Assembly: GCA_018064425.1 (NCBI GenBank)
Contig: JAGHVF010000002.1
Coordinates: 62,001 to 126,000 of the forward strand
Length of the DNA stretch: 64,000 nt
Origin: Candidatus Colinaster equi
GTDB lineage: Bacteria > Bacillota > Clostridia > Lachnospirales > Lachnospiraceae
Reading direction: 5' to 3'
In this document: positions 55,130-64,000 of the stretch, one piece after another
How positions within the stretch are numbered: position 1 is the stretch's first letter
Layout of the letters: each line of letters begins with the position of its first letter
Made by a program: the position numbers and the translations under genes
Notes under the pieces: generated by a model
The model's input: the letters and a program-made list of their open reading frames with translations, nothing else
The model's database searches: none
Told to the model about the DNA's origin: nothing

Positions 55130-56473
55130 ATGTTTGAGAAAATGACTGAGGAACAGGCAAAGGAACAGATTCTAAATGAAGTAAAGGAATATTGTCAAAA
55201 GTTCCATTTGGATAATAGAAAGAAGTTTGAGGAAGGCGACAGAATATCATATGCTTCACGTGTGTATGATACGGATGAGATGGTCAATCTTGTTGACAGC
55301 TCATTGGAATTCTGGCTTACATCAGGCAGATATACTAAGCAGTTCGAGACACAGTTGGCTAAATACCTTAATGTAAAATATTGTTCGTTGGTGAATTCCG
55401 GTTCATCTGCCAATTTGTGCGCTTTTATGGCTTTAACATCTCCGCTGCTTGGTGACAGAGCCATTAACAGAGGCGATGAAGTAATTACAGTGGCAGCAGG
55501 TTTCCCAACTACTGTTACTCCGATTATTCAATATGGAGCGGTTCCTGTATTTATCGATGTGACAATTCCACAGTACAATATGGATGTTACAATGCTTGAA
55601 GAAGCGTTGAGCGATAAGACAAAGGCAGTTATGGCAGCTCATACATTGGGTAATCCTTTTGATCTTAAGGCTGTAAAAGAATTTTGTGAGAAACATAATT
55701 TGTGGCTTATTGAGGATAACTGTGATGCACTCGGTTCAAAGTATACTTTGGACGGCAAAGAGTACTTTACTGGAACAATAGGAGATATCGGTACATCCAG
55801 CTTCTATCCGCCACATCATATGACAATGGGAGAAGGCGGTGCCGTATATACGAATAATCCGCTTCTTAATAAATGTATCCGTTCATTCCGTGATTGGGGA
55901 AGAGATTGCGTATGCGTATCAGGTCAGGATAATATGTGCGGACACAGATTTGATAAGCAGTATGGTGAACTTCCTTTGGGATATGACCATAAGTATGTAT
56001 ATTCGCATTTTGGATACAACCTCAAGGCAACAGATATGCAGGCAGCTATCGGTTGTGCTCAGTTATCTAAGTTCCCTTCTTTCGTGGAGAGAAGAAAGGC
56101 AAATTGGAACAGATTGAGAGCAGCACTTGAGTGTGTAAGTGACAAGCTTATTTTGCCGGCAGCAGCTACGGATTCGGATCCGAGCTGGTTCGGCTTTATG
56201 ATGACATGCGCAGAAGGCACTTCGCGTAATAAAGTTGTTCCGTATATTGAGAGCAAGAACATTCAGACAAGAATGCTTTTTGCGGGCAATTTGATTAAAC
56301 ATCCTTGTTTTGACACAATGAGGAGTACAGGCGAGGGCTTTAGAGTAGTCGGAACATTGGATAATACCGACAGAATAATGCGTGATACTTTCTGGGTAGG
56401 TGTATATCCGGGTATGACAGATGAGATGATTGATTATATGGCTAAGACGATTATCGAAGCAGTTAATCTATAG
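55130..56473 (+). CDS. rfbH: RfbH-type CDP-6-deoxy-4-hexulose 3-dehydratase
   Basis: 447 residues, the length of RfbH/DdhC (E1). The PLP lysine of the DegT/AspC family is replaced by His229 in FYPPHHMTMGEGG, the hallmark of this dehydratase subgroup. Iron-sulfur cysteines are present: CVC at ~263 and the matching Cys of QDNMC (Cx1C, Cx7C spacing), plus an earlier EDNCDALGS. With PMP, the enzyme removes the C3 hydroxyl of a CDP-hexulose, the key step to 3,6-dideoxysugars of surface glycans. The partner reductase and CDP-glucose dehydratase are not in this window. Glycosyltransferases 46 kb away could use the sugar. Confidence 0.9.
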   Translation: MFEKMTEEQAKEQILNEVKEYCQKFHLDNRKKFEEGDRISYASRVYDTDEMVNLVDSSLEFWLTSGRYTKQFETQLAKYLNVKYCSLVNSGSSANLCAFMALTSPLLGDRAINRGDEVITVAAGFPTTVTPIIQYGAVPVFIDVTIPQYNMDVTMLEEALSDKTKAVMAAHTLGNPFDLKAVKEFCEKHNLWLIEDNCDALGSKYTLDGKEYFTGTIGDIGTSSFYPPHHMTMGEGGAVYTNNPLLNKCIRSFRDWGRDCVCVSGQDNMCGHRFDKQYGELPLGYDHKYVYSHFGYNLKATDMQAAIGCAQLSKFPSFVERRKANWNRLRAALECVSDKLILPAAATDSDPSWFGFMMTCAEGTSRNKVVPYIESKNIQTRMLFAGNLIKHPCFDTMRSTGEGFRVVGTLDNTDRIMRDTFWVGVYPGMTDEMIDYMAKTIIEAVNL

Positions 56474-56480
56474 AAAAACG

Positions 56481-56507
56481 GCCGAACCTATGATGGGTTC
56501 GGCTTTT
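56481..56507 (+). terminator. Weak intrinsic terminator after the RfbH-type gene
   Basis: GCCGAACC pairs with GGTTCGGC across a 7-nt loop, followed by TTTT. The hslO ribosome site begins shortly after, so read-through is likely. Confidence 0.6.
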
Positions 56508-56531
56508 AGGTTATATAATGAGGAGAAAAAC

Positions 56532-57410
56532 ATGGGAGATTATGTAGTTAGAGCAACGGCAGCTGATGCAAATATCAGAGCTTTTGCGGCATATACACTT
56601 GATACTGTAGAGGAAGCGAGACAAAAGCATGGACTCAGTCCCGTAGCGAGTGCGGCTCTTGGCAGATTGTTGACCGGCGGTGCAATGATGGGAAGCATGC
56701 TTAAAAATGAAGACGATTTGTTGACATTGCAGATAGCAGGCGACGGTCCTATTAAGAATGTTATTGTCACAGCGGATGCAAACGGAAATGTGAAGGGTTT
56801 TGTGGGCAATCCTGATGTAATGTTGCCGCCAAGTCCTATCGGAAAACTTGACGTGGGCGGTTCTATCGGTAACGGCGTGCTTACAGTTATTAAAGATATG
56901 GGACTTAAAGAGCCGTATGCCGGACAGGTTGAATTGCAGACCGGTGAGATAGCTGAGGACTTGACATATTATTTCGCAACTTCCGAGCAGGTGCCTTCGT
57001 GTGTAGGCTTAGGTGTGCTTATGAACAGAGACGATGCTACTGTTAAACAAGCCGGCGGATTTATAGTGCAGTTGATGCCTTTTGCTTCTGATGAAATAAT
57101 TGCAAAGTTGGAAGAAAATATTAAAAAGATTGATTCCGTAACAAAAATGTTGGACGATGGTAAAAGCCCTGAGCAAATTCTTGAAATTTTACTGGAGGGA
57201 CTTAATCCTGAATTTACAGATACAATGCCTGTAAGATTCTCGTGTAATTGCGACAGGGACAGAATTGAGAAGGCACTTATCAGTATAGGTAAAAAGGAAT
57301 TGCAGGCAATGATAGATGATGGTGAACCGATTACGATGAATTGCCATTTTTGCAATACGGATTATACTTTTGATGTTGAACAATTAAAGGAAATACTTAA
57401 GAAGATATAA
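56532..57410 (+). CDS. hslO: Hsp33 redox-regulated chaperone
   Basis: 292 residues from ATG 56532 (GAGGAG upstream); the open frame begins ~100 nt earlier inside the preceding gene, without a site. The N-terminus YVVRATAADANIRAFAAYT and GLSPVASAALGRLLTGGAMMGSMLK are typical Hsp33. The C-terminal redox switch has the four zinc cysteines: CNC (~238-240) and CHFC (~271-274). Under oxidative and unfolding stress these oxidise, zinc is released and the protein holds unfolding clients. It overlaps nothing and probably heads the small membrane genes that follow. Confidence 0.94.
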   Translation: MGDYVVRATAADANIRAFAAYTLDTVEEARQKHGLSPVASAALGRLLTGGAMMGSMLKNEDDLLTLQIAGDGPIKNVIVTADANGNVKGFVGNPDVMLPPSPIGKLDVGGSIGNGVLTVIKDMGLKEPYAGQVELQTGEIAEDLTYYFATSEQVPSCVGLGVLMNRDDATVKQAGGFIVQLMPFASDEIIAKLEENIKKIDSVTKMLDDGKSPEQILEILLEGLNPEFTDTMPVRFSCNCDRDRIEKALISIGKKELQAMIDDGEPITMNCHFCNTDYTFDVEQLKEILKKI

Positions 57411-57447
57411 GCATATAAGAGTATAAGAAATATGGTGGGTGAACAGA

Positions 57448-58137
57448 TTGAAAAATACCGATTCATTAGCTGATGAAATAAAAGAACAAAGAAGTGAAGT
57501 GCTTAGGGAACGAACACTGGGACAGAAGCTTTCGTACCTGGCATTCTATTACAAATATCATTTGATTATTGCAGCAATAGTGATATGTGTAATTACATAT
57601 GTGGTAAGTACTGTTCTTACAAATAAGCAGCCTTATTTGCAGATTGCATGCGTTAATGCCAACAGTGAAGTTGATTTTGATGAGGTTTTGGCAGAGTATG
57701 ATGCCACTCTTCAATATGACAGAGATAAGCTTAGCACATATATGGATGCATCATATGTTATTGCCAATGATAATCAAAACGGATTTGATTCCAACCAGAT
57801 ACAGAAGATATTTTATTCGACCGCGGCCAATCGTATTGATGTGATTGTGGCAGATGAAGTTAATTTTATGTGGATGGCAAGTAACGGCTATTTTAAGAAC
57901 CTTGATTTGGCACTGAGTCCTGAAGAAAAGGAGAAATATGCCGACAAGCTTCTTGCATGTAAAGTGACAAGTAACGGACAGGAATATGATGAAATATCGG
58001 GAATCGAAGTGGAGCTTGCAAGTAAAGTTGCACAGGGTAACTGGTATCCGCAGGGGAAAGCATATATCGGCATTGTAATGGAAACGGACAGAATTGACGA
58101 ATCAATAGACTTTATTGATTACTTATTTGAAGAATAG
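57448..58137 (+). CDS. Single-pass membrane protein of unknown function
   Basis: 229 residues from the TTG at 57448 (GGGTGA upstream); a GTG at 57439 would add three residues but has a poorer site. A charged cytoplasmic N-terminus precedes one membrane helix (~28-52) and an external domain of ~175 residues (LQIACVNANSEVDFDEVLAEYDA..., DVIVADEVNFMWMA, GIEVELASKVAQGNWYPQGKAYIGIV). The end resembles periplasmic-binding-protein-like folds (IDVIVADE, IGIVMETDR), but no family is certain. It lies 37 nt after hslO. Confidence 0.7.
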   Translation: MKNTDSLADEIKEQRSEVLRERTLGQKLSYLAFYYKYHLIIAAIVICVITYVVSTVLTNKQPYLQIACVNANSEVDFDEVLAEYDATLQYDRDKLSTYMDASYVIANDNQNGFDSNQIQKIFYSTAANRIDVIVADEVNFMWMASNGYFKNLDLALSPEEKEKYADKLLACKVTSNGQEYDEISGIEVELASKVAQGNWYPQGKAYIGIVMETDRIDESIDFIDYLFEE

Positions 58138-58150
58138 ACTAACGCAAATG

Positions 58151-58177
58151 GTACTTTTATCCCTTGAATAAAAGTAC
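58151..58177 (+). repeat. 10-bp inverted repeat without T-run
   Basis: GTACTTTTAT pairs perfectly with ATAAAAGTAC across a 7-nt loop between two small membrane-protein genes. It could form an RNA hairpin; no T-run follows. Confidence 0.5.
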
Positions 58178-58241
58178 GCCATATATTAAAATACTCTTTA
58201 TATATACTCGCCCATTCTGCGAGAAGAGGAAAGGAATCTAC

Positions 58242-58739
58242 ATGAACGAACATATTGAATTGCTTGTTGCAAGCAAGGCTTCCGTTGGAATTAAATTATT
58301 AAAGATACTACTTATTTTAATCGCCGGATTGGCGGTTGTTCTTTTGTTGCTTACAGGAAGTTTTATAGCTCTGCTCGCAGCTATTGCTGCAGGTGCCGGA
58401 GCTTATTTTATTAGTCAAAGACAGGATATTGAATATGAATATACACTTACCATGAACGAGCTGGATATTGATGTAGTCTACAATAAGCAGAGCAGAAAGC
58501 ATCTTGTTACATTGGATTTGTCCAAGATGGAGATTTGTGCACCGATAAAGTCATATCATTTGGATGATTATAAGAATCGTACATTGAAATGTGTGGATTA
58601 CAGCTCGCGTAATCCTGAGAATGATGCAAACAAATATGCCCTTATTTACAGTGGGGAAGTGAAATATATTATTGAGCCTGATACTCGCCTTGTTGAGGCA
58701 TTTTGGAATAATGCTCCAAGAAAGGTGTTTAAGGAATAG
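58242..58739 (+). CDS. Two-helix membrane protein (DUF6106-like)
   Basis: 165 residues from ATG 58242 (AAAGGAA upstream). Two closely spaced membrane helices (~20-60, LLKILLILIAGLAVVLLLL and FIALLAAIAAGAGAYFI) precede a ~100-residue cytoplasmic domain (YEYTLTMNELDIDVVYNKQSRKHLV, MEICAPIKSYHLDDYK, KYIIEPDTRLVEAFW). This pattern recalls a Lachnospiraceae domain of unknown function (from memory, DUF6106); no activity is known. It sits 37 nt before guaB. Confidence 0.7.
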   Translation: MNEHIELLVASKASVGIKLLKILLILIAGLAVVLLLLTGSFIALLAAIAAGAGAYFISQRQDIEYEYTLTMNELDIDVVYNKQSRKHLVTLDLSKMEICAPIKSYHLDDYKNRTLKCVDYSSRNPENDANKYALIYSGEVKYIIEPDTRLVEAFWNNAPRKVFKE

Positions 58740-58743
58740 GTAG

Positions 58744-60231
<1,488 letters not shown>

Positions 60232-60253
60232 AATGTAGTTGAGGTGAGATGGT

Positions 60254-62902
60254 ATGATTGGAAGCAATCTGCTTGTACCAACTGACGATAAGAGGGTTGT
60301 TCGCTTCTTTAAAAAATTTAGCGATTCAGCCAATGTCTATATTTGCAGTTACGATTATTACGGAAAAATGATTAACGATTTTACAGCATCAGAAGAAGAA
60401 CTTCCGGTGCTTAATCGTTATGTCACGCCGGAGCTGCGTCAGGAGCTGTTTACAAGATTGTCTCTTGACAGTATAGAAGATCAGCTTGTAGAGGATACAG
60501 ATTCTCCTAATGTTAAAATTGCAGCTTTTTCATTAAAGTTTGAAGGTCAGGTTAGAGAAGTCTGGTTTTGTCTGGGTATTATCGACGATAAAAACAGTCT
60601 GCTTGAAGCTGATCTTTTGTCGTGTGAAAAAAAGACTACATATAATCAGTTCTTAAAGGCACTTGATACAATGCGTGAAATAGGTACATATCGTATCAGT
60701 GCAGAATTGTCTCTGGCTCAGTATGAGGAAGAAAGCAGAAAATCTATTTTCTCAGCGCACGAGATGGCGGAAAGTCTTAAGCGAGTGGAAGCACTTACTG
60801 AGATTTTGAAGTATCTTGACAGTGACAAAAATGCCGAGACAATTATGAGTGACTTCCTTAAGATTACATCTAAATATCTCAATGTTACACAAGGTTTCCT
60901 GCTTAAGACAAGGGAATCGGGCGTTCCGCTTATGGATGTTTATTCACAGTGGTGTTTGCCGGGCGAGAATGCAGGTTTTGATAAGACAACAGGTATTGAT
61001 AAATTCACTTTTTTGGAAGGTAAGAAGCCAATTGTATTATCATCGGGAATATCGGCACTTGTACCGATTAAAGAGAAGTGGCCGGGATTATCAATCAAAG
61101 CGATTGTGTCGATGCCGGTTAGTATTAATCAGACTACCAATCTGTACGCAACATATATAGAAAGTAATGTTGAGCGTAATTGGAAAATAGAAGAATTGCA
61201 GTTTTTGAATGATGCATCAAAAGTACTGCAGAATATTTTGGAAAAACGTATTCAAAAAAATTCGCTTGCCAGCTCATATGCTTCTTTAGAGCAGATTCTT
61301 GAACGTGTTGGTTGTGCGATTATTGTTAATGATGTAAAGAATGATAAGATTCTTTTCCAGAATAAAATAATGAGAAGTATGTTCCCGTCAGAGCTTATCA
61401 GCGAAGAACTTTCGGATATTATATGGGAACGTAAGAAGAGTGACAAAGATATTATTGAATATTATGAATATTCGAAGGGCTCATGGTATGAGATTCATCA
61501 TAGCAACATAAGTTGGGTGGATTCGCGCCCTGTAGCAATGTATGCAATATATGATGTTACAGATAAGAAGAATTATCAAAGAAAAATAGAACAGCAGGCA
61601 TATACGGATTTCCTTACGGGATTGCTTAATCGTATGTGCTGCGAAAGAGACTTGGCACGAATTATTGATGAGGCCAAGAGAGAAAACCAGAAGGGTGCAC
61701 TCATGTACCTTGATTTGGACAATTTTAAACATATCAATGATGGCTTGGGCCATCAGTATGGTGATATATTGCTCAAGTCAATAGCGGGTGCCATGAAGAG
61801 CGTACATGGTATCGAAGAAAATTGTTACAGAATGGGTGGCGATGAATTTGTAATCATTATTCCGCCACACAGTTACAGATTTTTTAATGAGATAGTGGAC
61901 AATGTTAAGAGCATTTTTGCTAAGCCGTGGTTCCTTAAAGACGCCGATTACTATTGTACTATGAGTATGGGTATTGTGACATTCCCTGATGAAGGTGAAG
62001 GCGTTGACGATCTGATTAAAAAGGCTGATATTGCAATGTATGAAGCCAAGAAGTCAGGAAAAAATCGTGTGGCAACATATAATAGCAAATCGCTAACCGA
62101 ATCCAGCAAACGTTTGGATATGGAGAAGAATATGCGTGATGCTACCAATAACGGTTTTGAAGAATTTCTCGTATATTATCAGCCGGTTATTGATATTTCA
62201 CTTGACGGAACTCCTTGTACAGGTGCGGAGGCATTAATCAGATGGGATTCGAGAGAGCTTGGATTTATCAGCCCCGCAGATTTTATTCCGCTTGCAGAGT
62301 ATTTGGGCTTGATTAATCCTATAGGCGATTATGTTTTAAAAGAAGCTTGCAAAGAATGTAAACGTTGGAATGATAACGGACATCCGAATTATAAAGTAAA
62401 CGTCAATCTGTCGGTCGTACAGCTGATGCAGAATGATATTGTTGAGCGTGTAAAAGAGACGGTGGAAGAAACGGGTATTAATCCTCGTAATCTCACCTTG
62501 GAGGTAACGGAAAGCCTGGCAATCAATGATATGGACAGAATGAAAGTGATTCTGTCACAGATTAGAGAGCTTGGCGTGCGTATTGCGCTCGACGACTTTG
62601 GAACAGGATATTCATCGCTTAATCACATTAGGGAGATTCCTCTTGATGTAATTAAAGTTGACCAGTCATTTGTGAAGGAACTTGCAGAGGATGATTATTC
62701 GAAGTCATTTATCAAGATGGTTGGTGAGTTGGCAGGCGTTATAGGGGTTAGCATTTGCGTTGAAGGTATAGAGACTTTGGAACAATACAAGGTGTTGGAA
62801 GGTATGAATGTCCGACTTATCCAGGGATACTATTTTGATAAGCCGATGAGTAGAGACGATTTTGAGAAAAAATATGTATTTAATGGTGGGGATACAAAGT
62901 GA
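60254..62902 (+). CDS. GAF/PAS-GGDEF-EAL cyclic di-GMP enzyme
   Basis: 882 residues, no membrane helix. An uncharacterised N-terminal region is followed by a GAF-like sensor (~190-330), a PAS-like segment (~345-440), a GGDEF domain (GGDE at 528-531, intact; no RxxD inhibitory site before it, where EENC is found) and an EAL domain (Glu659 in GAEALIRW; NVNLS, LEVTES, DDFGTGYSSL, KVDQSF, CVEGIE and QGYYFDKP all present). Both active sites look complete, so it may make or break cyclic di-GMP depending on its signal. It sits between guaB and the DHH gene that overlaps its stop (GTGA). Confidence 0.94.
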   Translation: MIGSNLLVPTDDKRVVRFFKKFSDSANVYICSYDYYGKMINDFTASEEELPVLNRYVTPELRQELFTRLSLDSIEDQLVEDTDSPNVKIAAFSLKFEGQVREVWFCLGIIDDKNSLLEADLLSCEKKTTYNQFLKALDTMREIGTYRISAELSLAQYEEESRKSIFSAHEMAESLKRVEALTEILKYLDSDKNAETIMSDFLKITSKYLNVTQGFLLKTRESGVPLMDVYSQWCLPGENAGFDKTTGIDKFTFLEGKKPIVLSSGISALVPIKEKWPGLSIKAIVSMPVSINQTTNLYATYIESNVERNWKIEELQFLNDASKVLQNILEKRIQKNSLASSYASLEQILERVGCAIIVNDVKNDKILFQNKIMRSMFPSELISEELSDIIWERKKSDKDIIEYYEYSKGSWYEIHHSNISWVDSRPVAMYAIYDVTDKKNYQRKIEQQAYTDFLTGLLNRMCCERDLARIIDEAKRENQKGALMYLDLDNFKHINDGLGHQYGDILLKSIAGAMKSVHGIEENCYRMGGDEFVIIIPPHSYRFFNEIVDNVKSIFAKPWFLKDADYYCTMSMGIVTFPDEGEGVDDLIKKADIAMYEAKKSGKNRVATYNSKSLTESSKRLDMEKNMRDATNNGFEEFLVYYQPVIDISLDGTPCTGAEALIRWDSRELGFISPADFIPLAEYLGLINPIGDYVLKEACKECKRWNDNGHPNYKVNVNLSVVQLMQNDIVERVKETVEETGINPRNLTLEVTESLAINDMDRMKVILSQIRELGVRIALDDFGTGYSSLNHIREIPLDVIKVDQSFVKELAEDDYSKSFIKMVGELAGVIGVSICVEGIETLEQYKVLEGMNVRLIQGYYFDKPMSRDDFEKKYVFNGGDTK

Positions 62903-64000
62903 ATTTAACAGAACTTGAGCAATATAATCCGATTACAATTCAATGTCATGACAATCCGGACGCTGATGCGATTGCATCCGGTTATGCAATGTATACCTTT
63001 TTTAAGGAAAAGGGAAAGGATGTTTCGTTTATCTATAGCGGTAGGTTTGAGATACAGAAGTCAAATCTGAGATTGATGATAGATAAATTGAATATTCCCA
63101 TTGAATATAGACAACCCGGTGAACCGCTAAAAGGCCTGCTTATTATGGTGGATTGCCAGTACGGTACAGGTAATGTGACCGGATTTACAGCGGACAAAGT
63201 AGCTGTTATTGATCACCATCAGGTAGAAATGTCTGAGAATGAGTTGTGTGAGATACATCCGGAATTGGGTAGTTGTTCAACGCTTTGTTGGAAGATGATG
63301 GTTGAAGCAGGATTTGATGTCAAGAAGGATAATATTCTTGGAACTGCTCTCTATTATGGATTGTATACCGATACGAATGAATTTTCCGAAATATATAATC
63401 CGTTAGATTTGGATATGCGTGATGATGTGACTTGCAACAGAAGCCTTATCACACTTTTCCGTAATTCCAATATTTCCCTAAGTGAATTGGAGACAGCGGG
63501 TATTGCGCTGATCAGAAATATATATAACGAGACACATAGATTTACTATTATTAAAGCCGGCCCGTGTGACCCTAATATATTAGGTGTGATAAGTGATTTC
63601 CTGTTGCAGGTGGACGGCGTGGACGTATGCGTTGTCTATAATGAAGTACAGGATGGCTTCAAACTGTCTGTAAGAAGCTGTATTAAAGAAGTAAAAGCCA
63701 ATGAGTTGGCTGATTATATTTGCTTTGGCATCGGCTCCGGCGGCGGTCACAAGGAGAAGGCCGGAGGTTTTATCAGCCGTGCAAAATATGATGCAAAATA
63801 TCCGCATGTTCATTCGGAAAGCTATTTTGGAGACCGAATTAATCAATATTTTGATGAGACACAGATTATTCAGGCTGCTGAGACAACTCTTGATATCAGC
63901 ACAATGAAATTGTATGAAAAGAAAAAACTGCCTATCGGATATGTTAAGGCAACAGATGTTTTTCCTATCGGAACACCGATTATTATTCGTACAATGGAGG
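62899..64000 (+). CDS. DHH/DHHA1 phosphoesterase, NrnA-like (cut by window end)
   Basis: Starts at GTG 62899, overlapping the previous stop by 4 nt, and stays open to the edge (367 codons seen). The DHH domain shows CHDNPDADAIASG (metal-binding Asp pair), DCQYG and DHHQ; the DHHA1 part has GIGSGGGHKEKAGG. NrnA-like enzymes degrade short RNAs and pGpG to mononucleotides. Placed directly after a cyclic di-GMP phosphodiesterase domain, it could take pGpG to GMP. At least ~60 residues follow the DHHA1 motif, so a further C-terminal domain is cut off here. Confidence 0.88.
   Translation, partial: MNLTELEQYNPITIQCHDNPDADAIASGYAMYTFFKEKGKDVSFIYSGRFEIQKSNLRLMIDKLNIPIEYRQPGEPLKGLLIMVDCQYGTGNVTGFTADKVAVIDHHQVEMSENELCEIHPELGSCSTLCWKMMVEAGFDVKKDNILGTALYYGLYTDTNEFSEIYNPLDLDMRDDVTCNRSLITLFRNSNISLSELETAGIALIRNIYNETHRFTIIKAGPCDPNILGVISDFLLQVDGVDVCVVYNEVQDGFKLSVRSCIKEVKANELADYICFGIGSGGGHKEKAGGFISRAKYDAKYPHVHSESYFGDRINQYFDETQIIQAAETTLDISTMKLYEKKKLPIGYVKATDVFPIGTPIIIRTME

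Overview
The window looks like chromosomal DNA of a low-GC, Gram-positive anaerobe, most likely a gut Lachnospiraceae relative (Coprococcus/Butyrivibrio-like; the genus is a guess). Reasons: AT-rich codon use, strong GGAGG ribosome sites, TTGACA/TATAAT promoters with frequent TGn extensions, a T-box leader, LytR-CpsA-Psr and DUF975 proteins, and paired GGDEF/EAL signalling. Both edges cut through genes. I saw no rRNA, tRNA, CRISPR array or insertion sequence.

1-15.7 kb: a cell-surface polysaccharide region. It holds four or five family-2 glycosyltransferases, a phosphoglucomutase, a polyprenyl-phosphate sugar-phosphate transferase that starts the repeat unit, and an LCP ligase that could attach the polymer to the wall. 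An HtrA-type protease, a ClpX-type unfoldase and a radical SAM/SPASM protein follow. 15.7-19.6 kb: a large membrane protein, an acyltransferase-3 protein and an SGNH lipoprotein, overlapping or nearly so, which looks like a surface-glycan O-acetylation module. 19.7-23.6 kb: a hemicellulose locus with an AraC regulator and acetylesterase on the minus strand, divergent from an intracellular GH43 enzyme. 23.7-34.1 kb: single genes and small operons: two MATE exporters, a UDP-galactopyranose mutase-like flavoprotein, a Trp T-box controlling an orphan trpB, a C_GCAxxG_C_C protein with a Y-family polymerase, and a minus-strand nudix/thioesterase/lipoprotein group containing a 43-bp tandem duplication.

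34.1-53 kb is the most unusual part. A 2974-residue trimodular NRPS (A-T-C-A-T-C-A-T-R) ends in a thioester reductase, so an aldehyde or alcohol product is predicted. Its first adenylation domain lacks the usual amino-binding aspartate. The NRPS overlaps by 4 nt a membrane SpoIIE-type phosphatase fused to an anti-sigma-type kinase, followed at once by a STAS antagonist: a complete partner-switching set in the operon of a biosynthetic enzyme. Next come an ABC ATPase, a repeat-bearing membrane protein, two ABC-2 permease-like proteins (one C-terminally short), a zinc-ribbon protein and a large Ig-like surface protein whose first codons contain an intrinsic-terminator structure.

53-64 kb: hisC with a methyltransferase, an RfbH-type dehydratase for dideoxysugars, hslO (Hsp33), two small membrane proteins, and guaB followed by a GGDEF-EAL protein and a DHH phosphoesterase. 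The last pair is translationally coupled and could make and fully degrade cyclic di-GMP.
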